The position numbers were made by a program, and so were the translations under genes. Positions 6,765 through 14,579 of a stretch of DNA of 15,871 nucleotides are shown in pieces (the stretch's first letter is position 1; each line of letters begins with the position of its first letter). The stretch is from Altererythrobacter sp. (GTDB taxonomy: Bacteria > Pseudomonadota > Alphaproteobacteria > Sphingomonadales > Sphingomonadaceae). Under the pieces are notes generated by a model that was not told the DNA's origin, did no database searches, and saw only the letters and a program-made list of their open reading frames with translations. Where the stretch lies: contig WTKI01000087.1 of NCBI GenBank assembly GCA_011524425.1, positions 1 through 15,871 of the forward strand, written 5' to 3'.

Positions 6765-8948
6765 ATGTCTGAGTTGATTATCCGCCGTGGATTGGATGAA
6801 CCCGATACAAGCGCTGAGTTTGTACCGCACAAGCCCGCTCGCCCGGAAAAGACCGACGGCGGTAGACGATTTGAGCTTGTCTCTGACTATCAGCCAGCCG
6901 GCGATCAGCCCACTGCGATTGAAGAGCTGGTGGCGGCAGCGGAAGAAGGCGACCAGACGCAAACGCTGCTGGGCGTGACGGGTTCGGGCAAGACCTTCAC
7001 CATGGCCAAAGTGATCAAGGAGATGCAGCGTCCTGCTCTCGTGCTTGCACCCAACAAAATTCTGGCAGCGCAGCTTTATGGTGAGTTCAAGAGCTTCTTC
7101 CCGAACAATGCGGTCGAATATTTCGTTTCCTATTACGACTATTACCAGCCCGAAGCCTATGTCCCGCGCTCCGACACCTATATCGAGAAAGAGTCGAGCG
7201 TAAACGAAGCGATTGACCGTATGCGCCACTCTGCCACGCGCGCGCTGCTTGAACGCGATGATGTGATCATCGTTGCGTCTGTCTCCTGCCTTTACGGTAT
7301 CGGCTCGGTCGAGACCTATTCAGCGATGATCTTCGACATCAAGAAGGATGAAATGGTCGATCAGCGCGAGCTGATCCGCAAGCTCGTCGCTTTGCAATAT
7401 AAGCGCAATGATGCTGCCTTTGCGCGCGGATGTTTCCGAGTGCGAGGTGATAATCTGGAGATTTTCCCAAGCCACTTTGAAGATATGGCGTGGCGGATCA
7501 GCTTCTTTGGTGACGAGATCGAAGAGATCAGCGAGTTTGACCCGCTAACCGGCAAAAAAGGCGCATCGCTGGAAAAGGTGCGGGTCTATGCGAATTCGCA
7601 CTATGTCACGCCTGGACCAACGATGAAGCAGGCAACCGAAGCGATCAAATTTGAGCTCAAGCACCGGTTGGAAGAGCTTGAAGCAGAGGGCAAATTGCTC
7701 GAACATCAACGGCTGGAGCAACGCACCAATTTCGATCTGGAGATGATCGCAGCGACGGGTAGCTGTGCAGGGATCGAGAATTATTCGCGCTTTCTTACAG
7801 GACGCTTGCCGGGTGAACCTCCCCCAACCCTGTTTGAATATCTGCCGGAAAACGCGCTGCTGTTTGTTGATGAGAGCCATCAGACCGTGCCGCAAATCGG
7901 CGCGATGGCGCGCGGGGACCACCGCCGCAAGCTGACGCTGGCTGAATATGGCTTCCGCCTGCCTAGCTGCATCGACAACCGTCCATTGCGGTTCAACGAA
8001 TGGGACGCGATGCGCCCGCAGACCGTGTGCGTTTCAGCAACACCGGGCGGGTGGGAGCTTGAGCAAACCGGCGGCGTCTTTGCCGAACAAGTCATTCGGC
8101 CCACCGGCCTGATCGATCCGCCAGTGGATATCCGCCCGGTTGAGGATCAGGTGCAAGACTGCATTCAGGAATGTCTTGCGACCGCGAAGAAAGGCTACCG
8201 CACGCTGGTTACCACGCTGACCAAGCGTATGGCTGAGGATCTGACGGAATTCATGCACGAGGCAGGTGTGCGCGTACGCTACATGCATTCCGACGTTGAA
8301 ACGCTGGAACGGATCGAGCTGATCCGCGATCTGCGGCTCGGCGTTTATGACGTGCTTGTCGGGATCAACTTGCTACGCGAAGGGCTCGATATTCCCGAAT
8401 GCGGCCTCGTGTGCATCCTCGATGCGGACAAAGAGGGTTTTCTGCGGAGCGAAACCTCTTTGATCCAGACGATTGGCCGGGCGGCGCGCAATGTTGATGG
8501 CCGCGTGATCCTTTATGCTGATCGCATCACCGGCAGCATGGAACGCGCGATGGCAGAGACAGAACGCCGCCGCGAGAAGCAGCGCGCGTATAATGAAGAG
8601 CACGGCATCACGCCGCAGACCATCAAGCGCGATATTGCCGACATCGTCGCCCATGCAAGCAATCAGGACAGCGTCACTGTCGATACGGGTGATGAGGAGG
8701 TGAACAATCTCGTCGGGCACAATCTGCGCGCGTACATTGAAGACTTGGAGAAACGGATGCGCGATGCGGCGGCAGACCTTGAGTTCGAAGAAGCGGGCCG
8801 CCTTCGCGATGAAATCCGGCGGCTGGAGAGTGACGAGCTTGGGATTTCCGACGCCGAGAAGGTAGCCCCCGTCAAGGGCAAGAGCACCGAGGGCCGCCCC
8901 GGAACGCGCAAGATGCGTTACGGGAAAACGCAGCGAAAGATGGGCTAG
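6765..8948 (+). CDS. uvrB: excinuclease ABC subunit UvrB
   Basis: This is UvrB, the damage-verifying helicase-like subunit of nucleotide excision repair, which takes DNA from UvrA and recruits UvrC. The product is 727 residues. Walker A is GVTGSGKT at 70-77. The beta-hairpin region [12 protein letters not shown] spans 123-134. The DEAD-type box is VDESH at 368-372, motif [10 protein letters not shown] at 568-575, and the C-terminal UVR domain ~653-688 contacts UvrC. A tail of about 40 basic residues follows; the protein is longer than E. coli UvrB (673). ATG 6765 ([14 protein letters not shown]) is preferred to the in-frame TTG 6729 because family similarity begins there, although no clear Shine-Dalgarno precedes it. 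Only a GTTC half-site is visible upstream, so alphaproteobacterial LexA control is not supported. Confidence 0.98.
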   Translation: MSELIIRRGLDEPDTSAEFVPHKPARPEKTDGGRRFELVSDYQPAGDQPTAIEELVAAAEEGDQTQTLLGVTGSGKTFTMAKVIKEMQRPALVLAPNKILAAQLYGEFKSFFPNNAVEYFVSYYDYYQPEAYVPRSDTYIEKESSVNEAIDRMRHSATRALLERDDVIIVASVSCLYGIGSVETYSAMIFDIKKDEMVDQRELIRKLVALQYKRNDAAFARGCFRVRGDNLEIFPSHFEDMAWRISFFGDEIEEISEFDPLTGKKGASLEKVRVYANSHYVTPGPTMKQATEAIKFELKHRLEELEAEGKLLEHQRLEQRTNFDLEMIAATGSCAGIENYSRFLTGRLPGEPPPTLFEYLPENALLFVDESHQTVPQIGAMARGDHRRKLTLAEYGFRLPSCIDNRPLRFNEWDAMRPQTVCVSATPGGWELEQTGGVFAEQVIRPTGLIDPPVDIRPVEDQVQDCIQECLATAKKGYRTLVTTLTKRMAEDLTEFMHEAGVRVRYMHSDVETLERIELIRDLRLGVYDVLVGINLLREGLDIPECGLVCILDADKEGFLRSETSLIQTIGRAARNVDGRVILYADRITGSMERAMAETERRREKQRAYNEEHGITPQTIKRDIADIVAHASNQDSVTVDTGDEEVNNLVGHNLRAYIEDLEKRMRDAAADLEFEEAGRLRDEIRRLESDELGISDAEKVAPVKGKSTEGRPGTRKMRYGKTQRKMG

Positions 8949-8951
8949 AAT

Positions 8952-8973
8952 TGTTGGCGATTTGCCTCCAACA
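8952..8973. repeat. inverted repeat after uvrB
   Basis: TGTTGG (8952-8957) and CCAACA (8968-8973) form six-base arms around ten bases, starting three bases after the uvrB stop codon. No T-run follows, so it is a weak terminator candidate at best; it could slow or process the transcript. Confidence 0.35.
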
Positions 8974-8975
8974 CC

Positions 8976-8997
8976 GCTCGCTGGCATAGCTGCGAGC
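8976..8997 (+). repeat. inverted repeat ending at the peptidase start codon
   Basis: GCTCGC (8976-8981) pairs with GCGAGC (8992-8997) around ten bases, and the right arm ends one base before the ATG at 8999. In RNA it would cover the region where a ribosome binding site should lie, and no strong one is visible. It could limit translation of the peptidase gene; this is inferred from position only. Confidence 0.4.
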
Positions 8998-8998
8998 C

Positions 8999-10507
8999 AT
9001 GAAAAACGTTCTGTGCGCCGCTGCGCTTTCCGCCCTTGCTACCGTCACACTCACCCCGCCCGCACTTGCGGATGATCACAAGGACAAGCCTGCAGCCACT
9101 GCCGAAGTGATCACGCCGCAAGTCAAGACCCGCGATCTCACGGGTACATTTGGCGGCCAACGCGTCAATTACAGGGCGACAATTGGCGAAACGATCCTGA
9201 CGGACGACAAAGGCAAGCAGGAAGCGGTGATCGTCACCACCAGCTATGTCAAAAGCCCGCGCGATACATCGCGGCCTGTATTCTTCATGTATAATGGCGG
9301 ACCCGGTTCAGGATCTGTCTGGCTGCAAATGGGTGCATTCGGGCCCAAGCGGGTCGCAATCCCCTCCGACGCGCGAGACGACGGTGCGCCGCCCTACCCC
9401 CTTCTCGACAATCCTGACAGTCTGCTCGATGTCGCTGATCTGGTCTTTATCGACCCGCCGGGAACCGGCTTCAGCTATCTGACACAAGGTACTGATCCGA
9501 AGAAATATTACGGCCTGCGCGAAGATGCCAAGGCTGTTGCACAAGTGATCCGCCGCTGGATCAATGACAATGGCCGCTGGAACAGCCCCAAATATCTTGG
9601 CGGAGAAAGCTATGGCACGACCCGCACGGCCATGGTCGCTCGAGAGCTCGAGGGCGGTACCTACAATGATGTTGGGCTAAACGGCTTGATCCTTGTCTCA
9701 ACGATCCTGGATTTCGCTTTGCGAGAGCCGACACCGGGCAACGAATTGGCCTATGTTGTGACATTGCCCAATATGGCAGCGGCGGCGTGGTTTCATGGAA
9801 AGGCCGAAGCACCCTCTGTCGAAGCCATTGCTGAAGAAGCGCGCAAATTTGCGATTGGTCCCTATGCAACCGCTCTGCTGAAAGGTCAGGATTTGCCTGC
9901 CGCTGAACGCGCAAGTGTGCGGGCTGAGCTTTCGCGCCTTACCGGCCTGTCTGAGCAATATCTGGAGAACGCTGAACTGCGAGTCACATCGCAGCGTTTC
10001 TACAAAGAGCTGCTGCGCGACCGCGGACTGACAATCGGGCGGCTCGATGCGCGCTATACCGGCAAGGATTATGACAATGCTGGTGAGACGCCGGACGCAG
10101 ACCCCAGCTTTTACGGGATCGATGCAGGCTATACGGCTGCCATCAATGCTTGGTCGCGCGAGAGCTTGGGCTTTAAAACAGACCGCGAGTATCAATCCAT
10201 CGGCATGGTCGGCCAGCACTGGAACTGGTCACTGGGAAGCGGGTGGAACCGCAATGCCTATCTCAATGTCGCGCCCTTTATCGGGCAAGCCATGCGGCAA
10301 AACTCGCAGCTCCGCGTCTTCAACGCGCAAGGCTGGTATGACTTCGCAACACCATTCTTTGGTGCGGAGTATTCGCTCAATCGCGTCGGGATTCCGCAGG
10401 ACCGGATCACCTTAAAATATTACGATGCGGGCCACATGATGTATGTGCGCGATGAAGACCGCCGCCAACTTTCGCAAGACGTGCGGGCGTTCATCAGAGA
10501 CCGCTAA
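8999..10507 (+). CDS. secreted S10-family serine carboxypeptidase
   Basis: This 502-residue protein has a Sec signal peptide (MKNVLCAAALSALATVTLTPPALA, cleavage likely before Asp25), so it is periplasmic or exported. It has the serine carboxypeptidase (S10) pattern: NGGPGSGS at 99-106 for the oxyanion and substrate site, the PPGTGFSY segment at 153-160, nucleophile Ser204 in GGESYG, Asp448 in GWYDFATP, and His479 in YDAGHMMY. The full Ser-Asp-His triad is present. It would remove C-terminal residues from peptides, probably for nutrition; the natural substrate is unknown. It is 50 bp downstream of uvrB on the same strand, with two small inverted repeats between. The start is secured by the signal peptide though no good binding site precedes it. 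Confidence 0.95.
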   Translation: MKNVLCAAALSALATVTLTPPALADDHKDKPAATAEVITPQVKTRDLTGTFGGQRVNYRATIGETILTDDKGKQEAVIVTTSYVKSPRDTSRPVFFMYNGGPGSGSVWLQMGAFGPKRVAIPSDARDDGAPPYPLLDNPDSLLDVADLVFIDPPGTGFSYLTQGTDPKKYYGLREDAKAVAQVIRRWINDNGRWNSPKYLGGESYGTTRTAMVARELEGGTYNDVGLNGLILVSTILDFALREPTPGNELAYVVTLPNMAAAAWFHGKAEAPSVEAIAEEARKFAIGPYATALLKGQDLPAAERASVRAELSRLTGLSEQYLENAELRVTSQRFYKELLRDRGLTIGRLDARYTGKDYDNAGETPDADPSFYGIDAGYTAAINAWSRESLGFKTDREYQSIGMVGQHWNWSLGSGWNRNAYLNVAPFIGQAMRQNSQLRVFNAQGWYDFATPFFGAEYSLNRVGIPQDRITLKYYDAGHMMYVRDEDRRQLSQDVRAFIRDR

Positions 10508-10591
10508 GCGCGCAAGCCGCACTTACAATCGTTCTACCAAAAGCTGCGCCGCATCGACGAACGCACCTTTCCAAAACGCCCTTCCTGCATT

Positions 10592-10609
10592 TACATGTAT
10601 CTACATGTT
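10592..10609. promoter_or_regulatory. tandem ACATGT palindromes, candidate operator
   Basis: Two copies of the palindrome ACATGT, at 10593-10598 and 10603-10608, each preceded by T, are spaced exactly 10 bp apart, start to start. They lie about 10 bp before the ribosome binding site of the secreted protein gene at 10630, in a 122-bp gap otherwise without recognisable features. The one-helical-turn spacing would place two protein-contact sites on one face of the DNA. The binding protein is not known. Confidence 0.4.
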
Positions 10610-10617
10610 AAATCTGT

Positions 10618-10623
10618 GGGAGG
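10618..10623 (+). promoter_or_regulatory. ribosome binding site for the secreted protein gene
   Basis: GGGAGG lies six bases before ATG 10630, a strong Shine-Dalgarno match that fixes the start. Confidence 0.75.
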
Positions 10624-10629
10624 CCTCTA

Positions 10630-11343
10630 ATGCGCCGTAAATCTATCCGTTTGCCGTTCACTATCTCGGCTCTAGCTACTCTGCTCGCAACCTCGGCGTT
10701 TGCACAAGACCGGCTCGGAGTGAGCGACCCGCAAGCCTATCTTATCGAGGAGGCTGAAGAGATCGCCCTCAGTCGTTCTGCCGCACCTGCCTCCATCTCT
10801 GCCGATGCCAGCGTACTGGTGCTGCAGGAAGACGGGACTTACAAACTCGCTGTCGAAGGCACTAACGATTGGACCTGCTTTACCGGACGCAGTTGGACGG
10901 GGCCGGCGCAGTTCAAAGACGGGAAGCGAGTGTGGACCGCAAGAGCATTCGATACAAAGATCCGCGCCCCGCAGTGCTTCAATGAAGCAGGAGCAAAGTC
11001 GATGCTTAAGATGCATCGTATCGCAACCTGGCATTTCATGAATGGCGCAACCACTGACGAAGTCGATATGGCTATCGGCTATGCATTGACCACAGGAGAA
11101 ATCGCACAGCCGGCAGTGGGCGCAATGTCCTACATGTATTCACCCGATCAGGTGCTGACGCCTGATGGCGGACGTTTTCACCCGCATGTGATGATCTACC
11201 AGCCGCATGTCACACAAGCCGATTACGGCAAAGGCAGCCCGATGAAAGGCGTGCCGCTCGTCACGGAAAGCGGAACGGTGTTTGCGACGACGGTTATCCT
11301 ATCCTCGCATTGGTCAGATGGCACGCCTGCAAGCGGGATGTAG
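10630..11343 (+). CDS. secreted protein of unknown function with HPH motif
   Basis: I do not recognise a named family. The 237-residue product has a Sec signal peptide with likely cleavage AFA|QD after residue 25, so it should be periplasmic or exported. Two Cys residues (83 and 116) could form a disulfide. Notable segments are DWTCFTGRSWTGP (80-92), WHFMNGATTDEVDMAIGY (134-151), GRFHPHVMIYQPH (181-193) with three His residues, and ILSSHWSDGTPA near the C-terminus. The His cluster might bind a metal, but this is a guess. The start has a strong GGGAGG. A MarR-family regulator gene follows 70 bp later, and a tandem ACATGT element precedes this gene, so local regulation is possible. Confidence 0.85.
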   Translation: MRRKSIRLPFTISALATLLATSAFAQDRLGVSDPQAYLIEEAEEIALSRSAAPASISADASVLVLQEDGTYKLAVEGTNDWTCFTGRSWTGPAQFKDGKRVWTARAFDTKIRAPQCFNEAGAKSMLKMHRIATWHFMNGATTDEVDMAIGYALTTGEIAQPAVGAMSYMYSPDQVLTPDGGRFHPHVMIYQPHVTQADYGKGSPMKGVPLVTESGTVFATTVILSSHWSDGTPASGM

Positions 11344-11373
11344 GCCCAGCGCGTTTTACTCACGCCTTGCTTT

Positions 11374-11383
11374 GCGTTAACGC
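11374..11383. promoter_or_regulatory. 10-bp palindrome GCGTTAACGC upstream of marR-type gene
   Basis: GCGTTAACGC is a perfect palindrome about 30 bp before the regulator's start codon. It sits between a TTGCTT (11368-11373) and a TATTGC (11391-11396) that are 17 bp apart and could be -35 and -10 boxes. An autoregulatory operator would be expected in such a place. Both the promoter and the operator reading are inferences from sequence alone. Confidence 0.35.
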
Positions 11384-11413
11384 CCCTATCTATTGCGGCG
11401 CGCAAGGTGAGGC

Positions 11414-11866
11414 ATGAACGCTCAGGATATTGCAGGCGAAATTCTGTCACATTGCGTTGCCGGGCGCACCTTGCAGGTCGCCCGTATCGTAGCGTCTCGA
11501 TACGAAAAGGCTTTGGCTGAAACTGGCGTAACTCCGCAGCAGCTCACTTTGTTAAGTATGATCTGCAAGATGGGCTCGCCCAATGCGAGCGCATTGCTGC
11601 CATACCTCAAAATGGACCAATCCACGCTGAGCCGAAACCTTGAACGCATGGTCGCAAAGGGATGGCTTCAAACAACACCAGGCGAGCAAGACAGTCGCGT
11701 GAGATCCTATGCTATCACTGCGCAAGGCGAGCAAACTTTGACCAACGCTCATGCAGCTTGGCAACAAGCTCAAGCATGGGCACAGGAGGCCTTAGGATCA
11801 AACGGGATCGCATCACTCAAGTCCATCGCTCATGAACTCAACCCGCTTTTGCCGCTTGAACCATAA
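11414..11866 (+). CDS. MarR-family transcriptional regulator
   Basis: This 150-residue protein has the MarR winged helix-turn-helix layout: an N-terminal dimer helix, TLLSMICKMGSPNASALLPYLKM at about 45-67, recognition helix DQSTLSRNLERMVAKGWL at 68-85, wing with the D-x-R motif EQDSRVRSYAIT at 91-102, and a C-terminal dimer helix. Such proteins bind palindromic DNA and often sense small molecules or oxidants. Cys14 and Cys51 are present, but there is no direct sign of redox sensing. An AAGG lies six bases before ATG 11414. Candidate targets are its own promoter, which contains a 10-bp palindrome, and the neighbouring secreted-protein and lipoprotein genes; none is demonstrated. Confidence 0.93.
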   Translation: MNAQDIAGEILSHCVAGRTLQVARIVASRYEKALAETGVTPQQLTLLSMICKMGSPNASALLPYLKMDQSTLSRNLERMVAKGWLQTTPGEQDSRVRSYAITAQGEQTLTNAHAAWQQAQAWAQEALGSNGIASLKSIAHELNPLLPLEP

Positions 11867-11891
11867 CACTAAAAGGCCGGCCTCTTTGCGC

Positions 11892-12464
11892 ATGACTAGA
11901 ACCATCGGCTTGATATTGCTGACTGCATTGGCGGCATGCAAACCACCCGCGACTGACAGTTTCGCAGACCGGCAAATGGAAAATACGCGGAGCGCGGGCC
12001 CTTCCACGCCGATTACATCGCCTGACACCCAAGACGCGATCTGGTCGCGAAGCGCCGTGGCAGGTCGGATACTGTATGGAAACCCCGGCGAGCCGCCGCT
12101 GCTTGCCTTGGCTTGCGACTTTAGCTCCGATCCCCGACAGCTGATCTTCACCCGCTATGCTCAGGCTGATGAAGGTGCGCAGGCTTTCCTTGCGCTCATT
12201 GGCAATGGTCATGTCGCCCGCATTCCCGTCGATGCGACAGAGCGGGAGGGCCGTACCATCTGGGCAGGAATTGCCGATCCAAAAGACCCCAGAATGGAGG
12301 CCTTTAGCGGAGGCCGAACAGTGACAGCAACGATCCCGGGCGCAGGAATGGTGAGGCTCAATGCGAGCCCTTTACCCGGCCAGCTTGTCGAACAATGCCG
12401 CACCTCATCCGCTTCAGATGACACTAGGGACGCTCAGGCGTCTCCAGCAAAGCCCGGTCGCTAA
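11892..12464 (+). CDS. small lipoprotein of unknown function
   Basis: This 190-residue protein starts MTRTIGLILLTALAACKPPA, a lipoprotein signal with lipobox LAAC and Cys16. I do not recognise the rest. It contains GRILYGNPGEPPLLALACDF followed later by FLALIGNGHVARIPVDA and ends in a Ser/Pro-rich tail. The frame opens 60 bases earlier, at 11832 inside the MarR gene, but ATG 11892 puts the signal peptide at the N-terminus and leaves a 25-bp gap from MarR. No good ribosome binding site is visible, so translational coupling to MarR is possible. The last 41 bp are antisense to the end of the DsbD-type gene. Confidence 0.8.
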   Translation: MTRTIGLILLTALAACKPPATDSFADRQMENTRSAGPSTPITSPDTQDAIWSRSAVAGRILYGNPGEPPLLALACDFSSDPRQLIFTRYAQADEGAQAFLALIGNGHVARIPVDATEREGRTIWAGIADPKDPRMEAFSGGRTVTATIPGAGMVRLNASPLPGQLVEQCRTSSASDDTRDAQASPAKPGR

Positions 12465-14517
12465 GCATATCGGGCGTCAATATTTGCGGCAGTTGTTCGG
12501 CCTCGGCTCCCGGCTCATACCAAAGGTAGAGCGGCACAGCAGCCACCCCTTGGTCAGTCAGGAACTGCGTGATCTCTTCGTCACGAAGCGTCCAATCGCC
12601 GACCATCGCGATCACGCCAGCGTCTTCGAATGCCTGCTTTGTGCTTTCACGTTCGATCGCAACGCGTTCGTTCACCTTGCATGTCACACACCAATCGGCA
12701 GTGAACCAGACGAACACCGGACGTCCAGATGCGCGCGCTTGCTCGAGTGCGTCAAGAGAAAAGGCTTCAGCAGAAAGTATCGACTGTGGTGGGCGAGCCG
12801 CCGGGTCCTCCAGCGAGGATGGCAGCGCAAATGCGCCGAAGATCAGGAATGGCGCGGCGATCAAGCCAAAGGCAGGCCAGGCCATCTTACCCCCGCGCTG
12901 GAGCCGTCCGACAACGCCCAACGCTATGACAATGCCGGCCAGCACCACTAAGGCGACGATAGCATAGCCTTGCCCGCCCAGCCGCGACGTCAACCAAATC
13001 AACGCTAAGGCGGTTAGACCCATGGGAATGGCCATTGCCTTGCGGAAAGTCTCCATCCATGCGCCCGGCTTTGGCAAACGGCTCCGTAGTGCGGGCACCC
13101 AGCCAAGCGCGAGAAACGGCAAGGCAAGACCTAAGCCAAGCATTGCAAACAACAGCAGCGCAGGGATCGGTGGCAAGAGCAAGGCCGCGCCCAAAGCCGC
13201 TGCCATAAACGGCCCTGAACATGGGGTTGCAACAAAGGCGGCGAGCAAACCGGTGCTAAACGCGCTCGCTTGCTCTCCATTGCGCGTGACAGACACCGAC
13301 GGCAATTCAAAGCTTCCGGCAAAGTTCAAAGTGATAACTGTCGCAAGGATCAACAAAGCAACCACCACGCCAGGCGATTGCAACTGAAACGCCCAGCCCA
13401 CTTGCTCGCCTGCTGCGCGCAAAGCCAGCATGACCGCGCCCAGCGCAACGCAAGCGAGCACAACGCCTACGGTGTATGCCAGACCGTCACGGCGCGCTTG
13501 TCCTTCTCCAGCGCCCGCCTTGGCGAGACTGAGCGCTTTGATGGCAAGGATCGGGAACACACAGGGCATGATGTTGAGGATCAAACCGCCCGCCAAAGCG
13601 CCAAGAATTAACGTCCAGAGAGGCGGCATGTCTTGCCCGGTGCGTATCAGCGTCCCTCCTGACTGCACATCACCCGCATTAGCCGCAAAACGTACGCCCT
13701 GCCCGTCGCTAAACGCGAGAATTCCGGTAACCTGTTCCGGCACGTCGCGCTCGCCCTTGCGCAAGGGAATTTCGACCAGCAGCGCATCATTCTGGCGGTA
13801 AAGCACTTGCGGGTCAGAATAGGAAACCAGCCGGTCGTTGCCGATAAAGACATGCGGATCGACAAGCTCGACTGTGTCTGGAACAGGGATCGACACTCTT
13901 AAAAGCTGCGAAGTGACCTCGAAAGAACCAGTTCTATCAAGCAGCGGAGCAAGCGCTGCCCGCCATGCCCTGAAACGCGTTTCTGATGCGTCCGCATTTA
14001 CTGGAAGCTCTAGAGAAAACGTGCCACCCTCAGGCACACAGATCTGGTCAGTGCAAGCAAGCCACTGCGCATCCAGTTCAATCTTGACCGGCGAGCCGGC
14101 CACATAGTTTTCAGGGACTTGCAGCGGCACCAGCACTGCATAATCGCCTTCATAGATATGGTTCATTAGCCCAGCGATGACGAGGCGCTGCGGCACTGGA
14201 TAAAGCTGTTCTCCCGCGCTCCAGCCGTCAGGCAAGCGCCATTCCAACTGCATGCCTAGCCCGGCATCGCCCGGATTTGACCAATAGCCATGCCATTCCG
14301 GTGCGACAGGCTGGAAATGCAGCGCAACCATAAGCGTAGTGCCGGGCTGCGCGGCGCCTTCTGCAACAAGTTCCGCTTCGAGATTTGCGGGCTGGACAAA
14401 AACGTCCTGCTGGTCTTGTGCTTGCACAGGCGCAGCCAGAGCGCAGCACAGCAGCAGGGTTGCTGCAAAAAAAGCAAAATGGGCTGCCAGCCCGCGGAAC
14501 ATTCTTGCTTGAATCAC
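12424..14517 (-). CDS. DsbD/ScsB-family thiol:disulfide interchange protein
   Basis: This 697-residue membrane protein moves electrons from cytoplasmic thioredoxin to periplasmic partners, such as disulfide isomerases, cytochrome c maturation proteins or copper-resistance proteins. A signal peptide ends at about VQA|QD (33|34). A large periplasmic N-domain has Cys155 and Cys160 (ACTDQIC). The hydrophobic core from ~300 to ~570 has multiple membrane spans with Cys319 (NIMPCVFP) and Cys433 (ATPCSGP). A C-terminal thioredoxin-like domain has WCVTCK at 609-614. All six redox cysteines are present. The length exceeds E. coli DsbD (565) and fits ScsB-like proteins better. GTG 14517 is preferred, with AGAGGG six bases upstream; ATG 14502 is the alternative, and the longer frame from TTG 14574 is unlikely. 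The gene diverges from the flavin hydroxylase gene. Confidence 0.93.
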   Translation of the reverse strand: MIQARMFRGLAAHFAFFAATLLLCCALAAPVQAQDQQDVFVQPANLEAELVAEGAAQPGTTLMVALHFQPVAPEWHGYWSNPGDAGLGMQLEWRLPDGWSAGEQLYPVPQRLVIAGLMNHIYEGDYAVLVPLQVPENYVAGSPVKIELDAQWLACTDQICVPEGGTFSLELPVNADASETRFRAWRAALAPLLDRTGSFEVTSQLLRVSIPVPDTVELVDPHVFIGNDRLVSYSDPQVLYRQNDALLVEIPLRKGERDVPEQVTGILAFSDGQGVRFAANAGDVQSGGTLIRTGQDMPPLWTLILGALAGGLILNIMPCVFPILAIKALSLAKAGAGEGQARRDGLAYTVGVVLACVALGAVMLALRAAGEQVGWAFQLQSPGVVVALLILATVITLNFAGSFELPSVSVTRNGEQASAFSTGLLAAFVATPCSGPFMAAALGAALLLPPIPALLLFAMLGLGLALPFLALGWVPALRSRLPKPGAWMETFRKAMAIPMGLTALALIWLTSRLGGQGYAIVALVVLAGIVIALGVVGRLQRGGKMAWPAFGLIAAPFLIFGAFALPSSLEDPAARPPQSILSAEAFSLDALEQARASGRPVFVWFTADWCVTCKVNERVAIERESTKQAFEDAGVIAMVGDWTLRDEEITQFLTDQGVAAVPLYLWYEPGAEAEQLPQILTPDMLSDRALLETPERP

Positions 14518-14523
14518 GCTCCA

Positions 14524-14529
14524 CCCTCT
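14524..14529 (-). promoter_or_regulatory. ribosome binding site AGAGGG for the DsbD-type gene
   Basis: AGAGGG on the minus strand is six bases from GTG 14517. It supports that start over ATG 14502 and over the longer frame from TTG 14574. Confidence 0.5.
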
Positions 14530-14557
14530 AGGGACATGCAATCTCTTTCGCAACGAA

Positions 14558-14575
14558 GTGACAATTGGTGACAAT
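14558..14575. repeat. tandem GTGACAAT direct repeat between divergent genes
   Basis: GTGACAAT occurs at 14558-14565 and again at 14568-14575, a 10-bp period, and a further GTGAC begins at 14580. The element sits in the short space between the DsbD-type and the flavin hydroxylase genes and overlaps the latter's ribosome binding site. It could be a regulatory site or coincidence. Confidence 0.3.
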
Positions 14576-14579
14576 CGGC

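Noticed and set aside
8373..8987. Long minus-strand open frame opposite uvrB (204 codons)
   Set aside because: It lies wholly antisense to conserved UvrB motifs and has no family similarity; it is an effect of codon bias.
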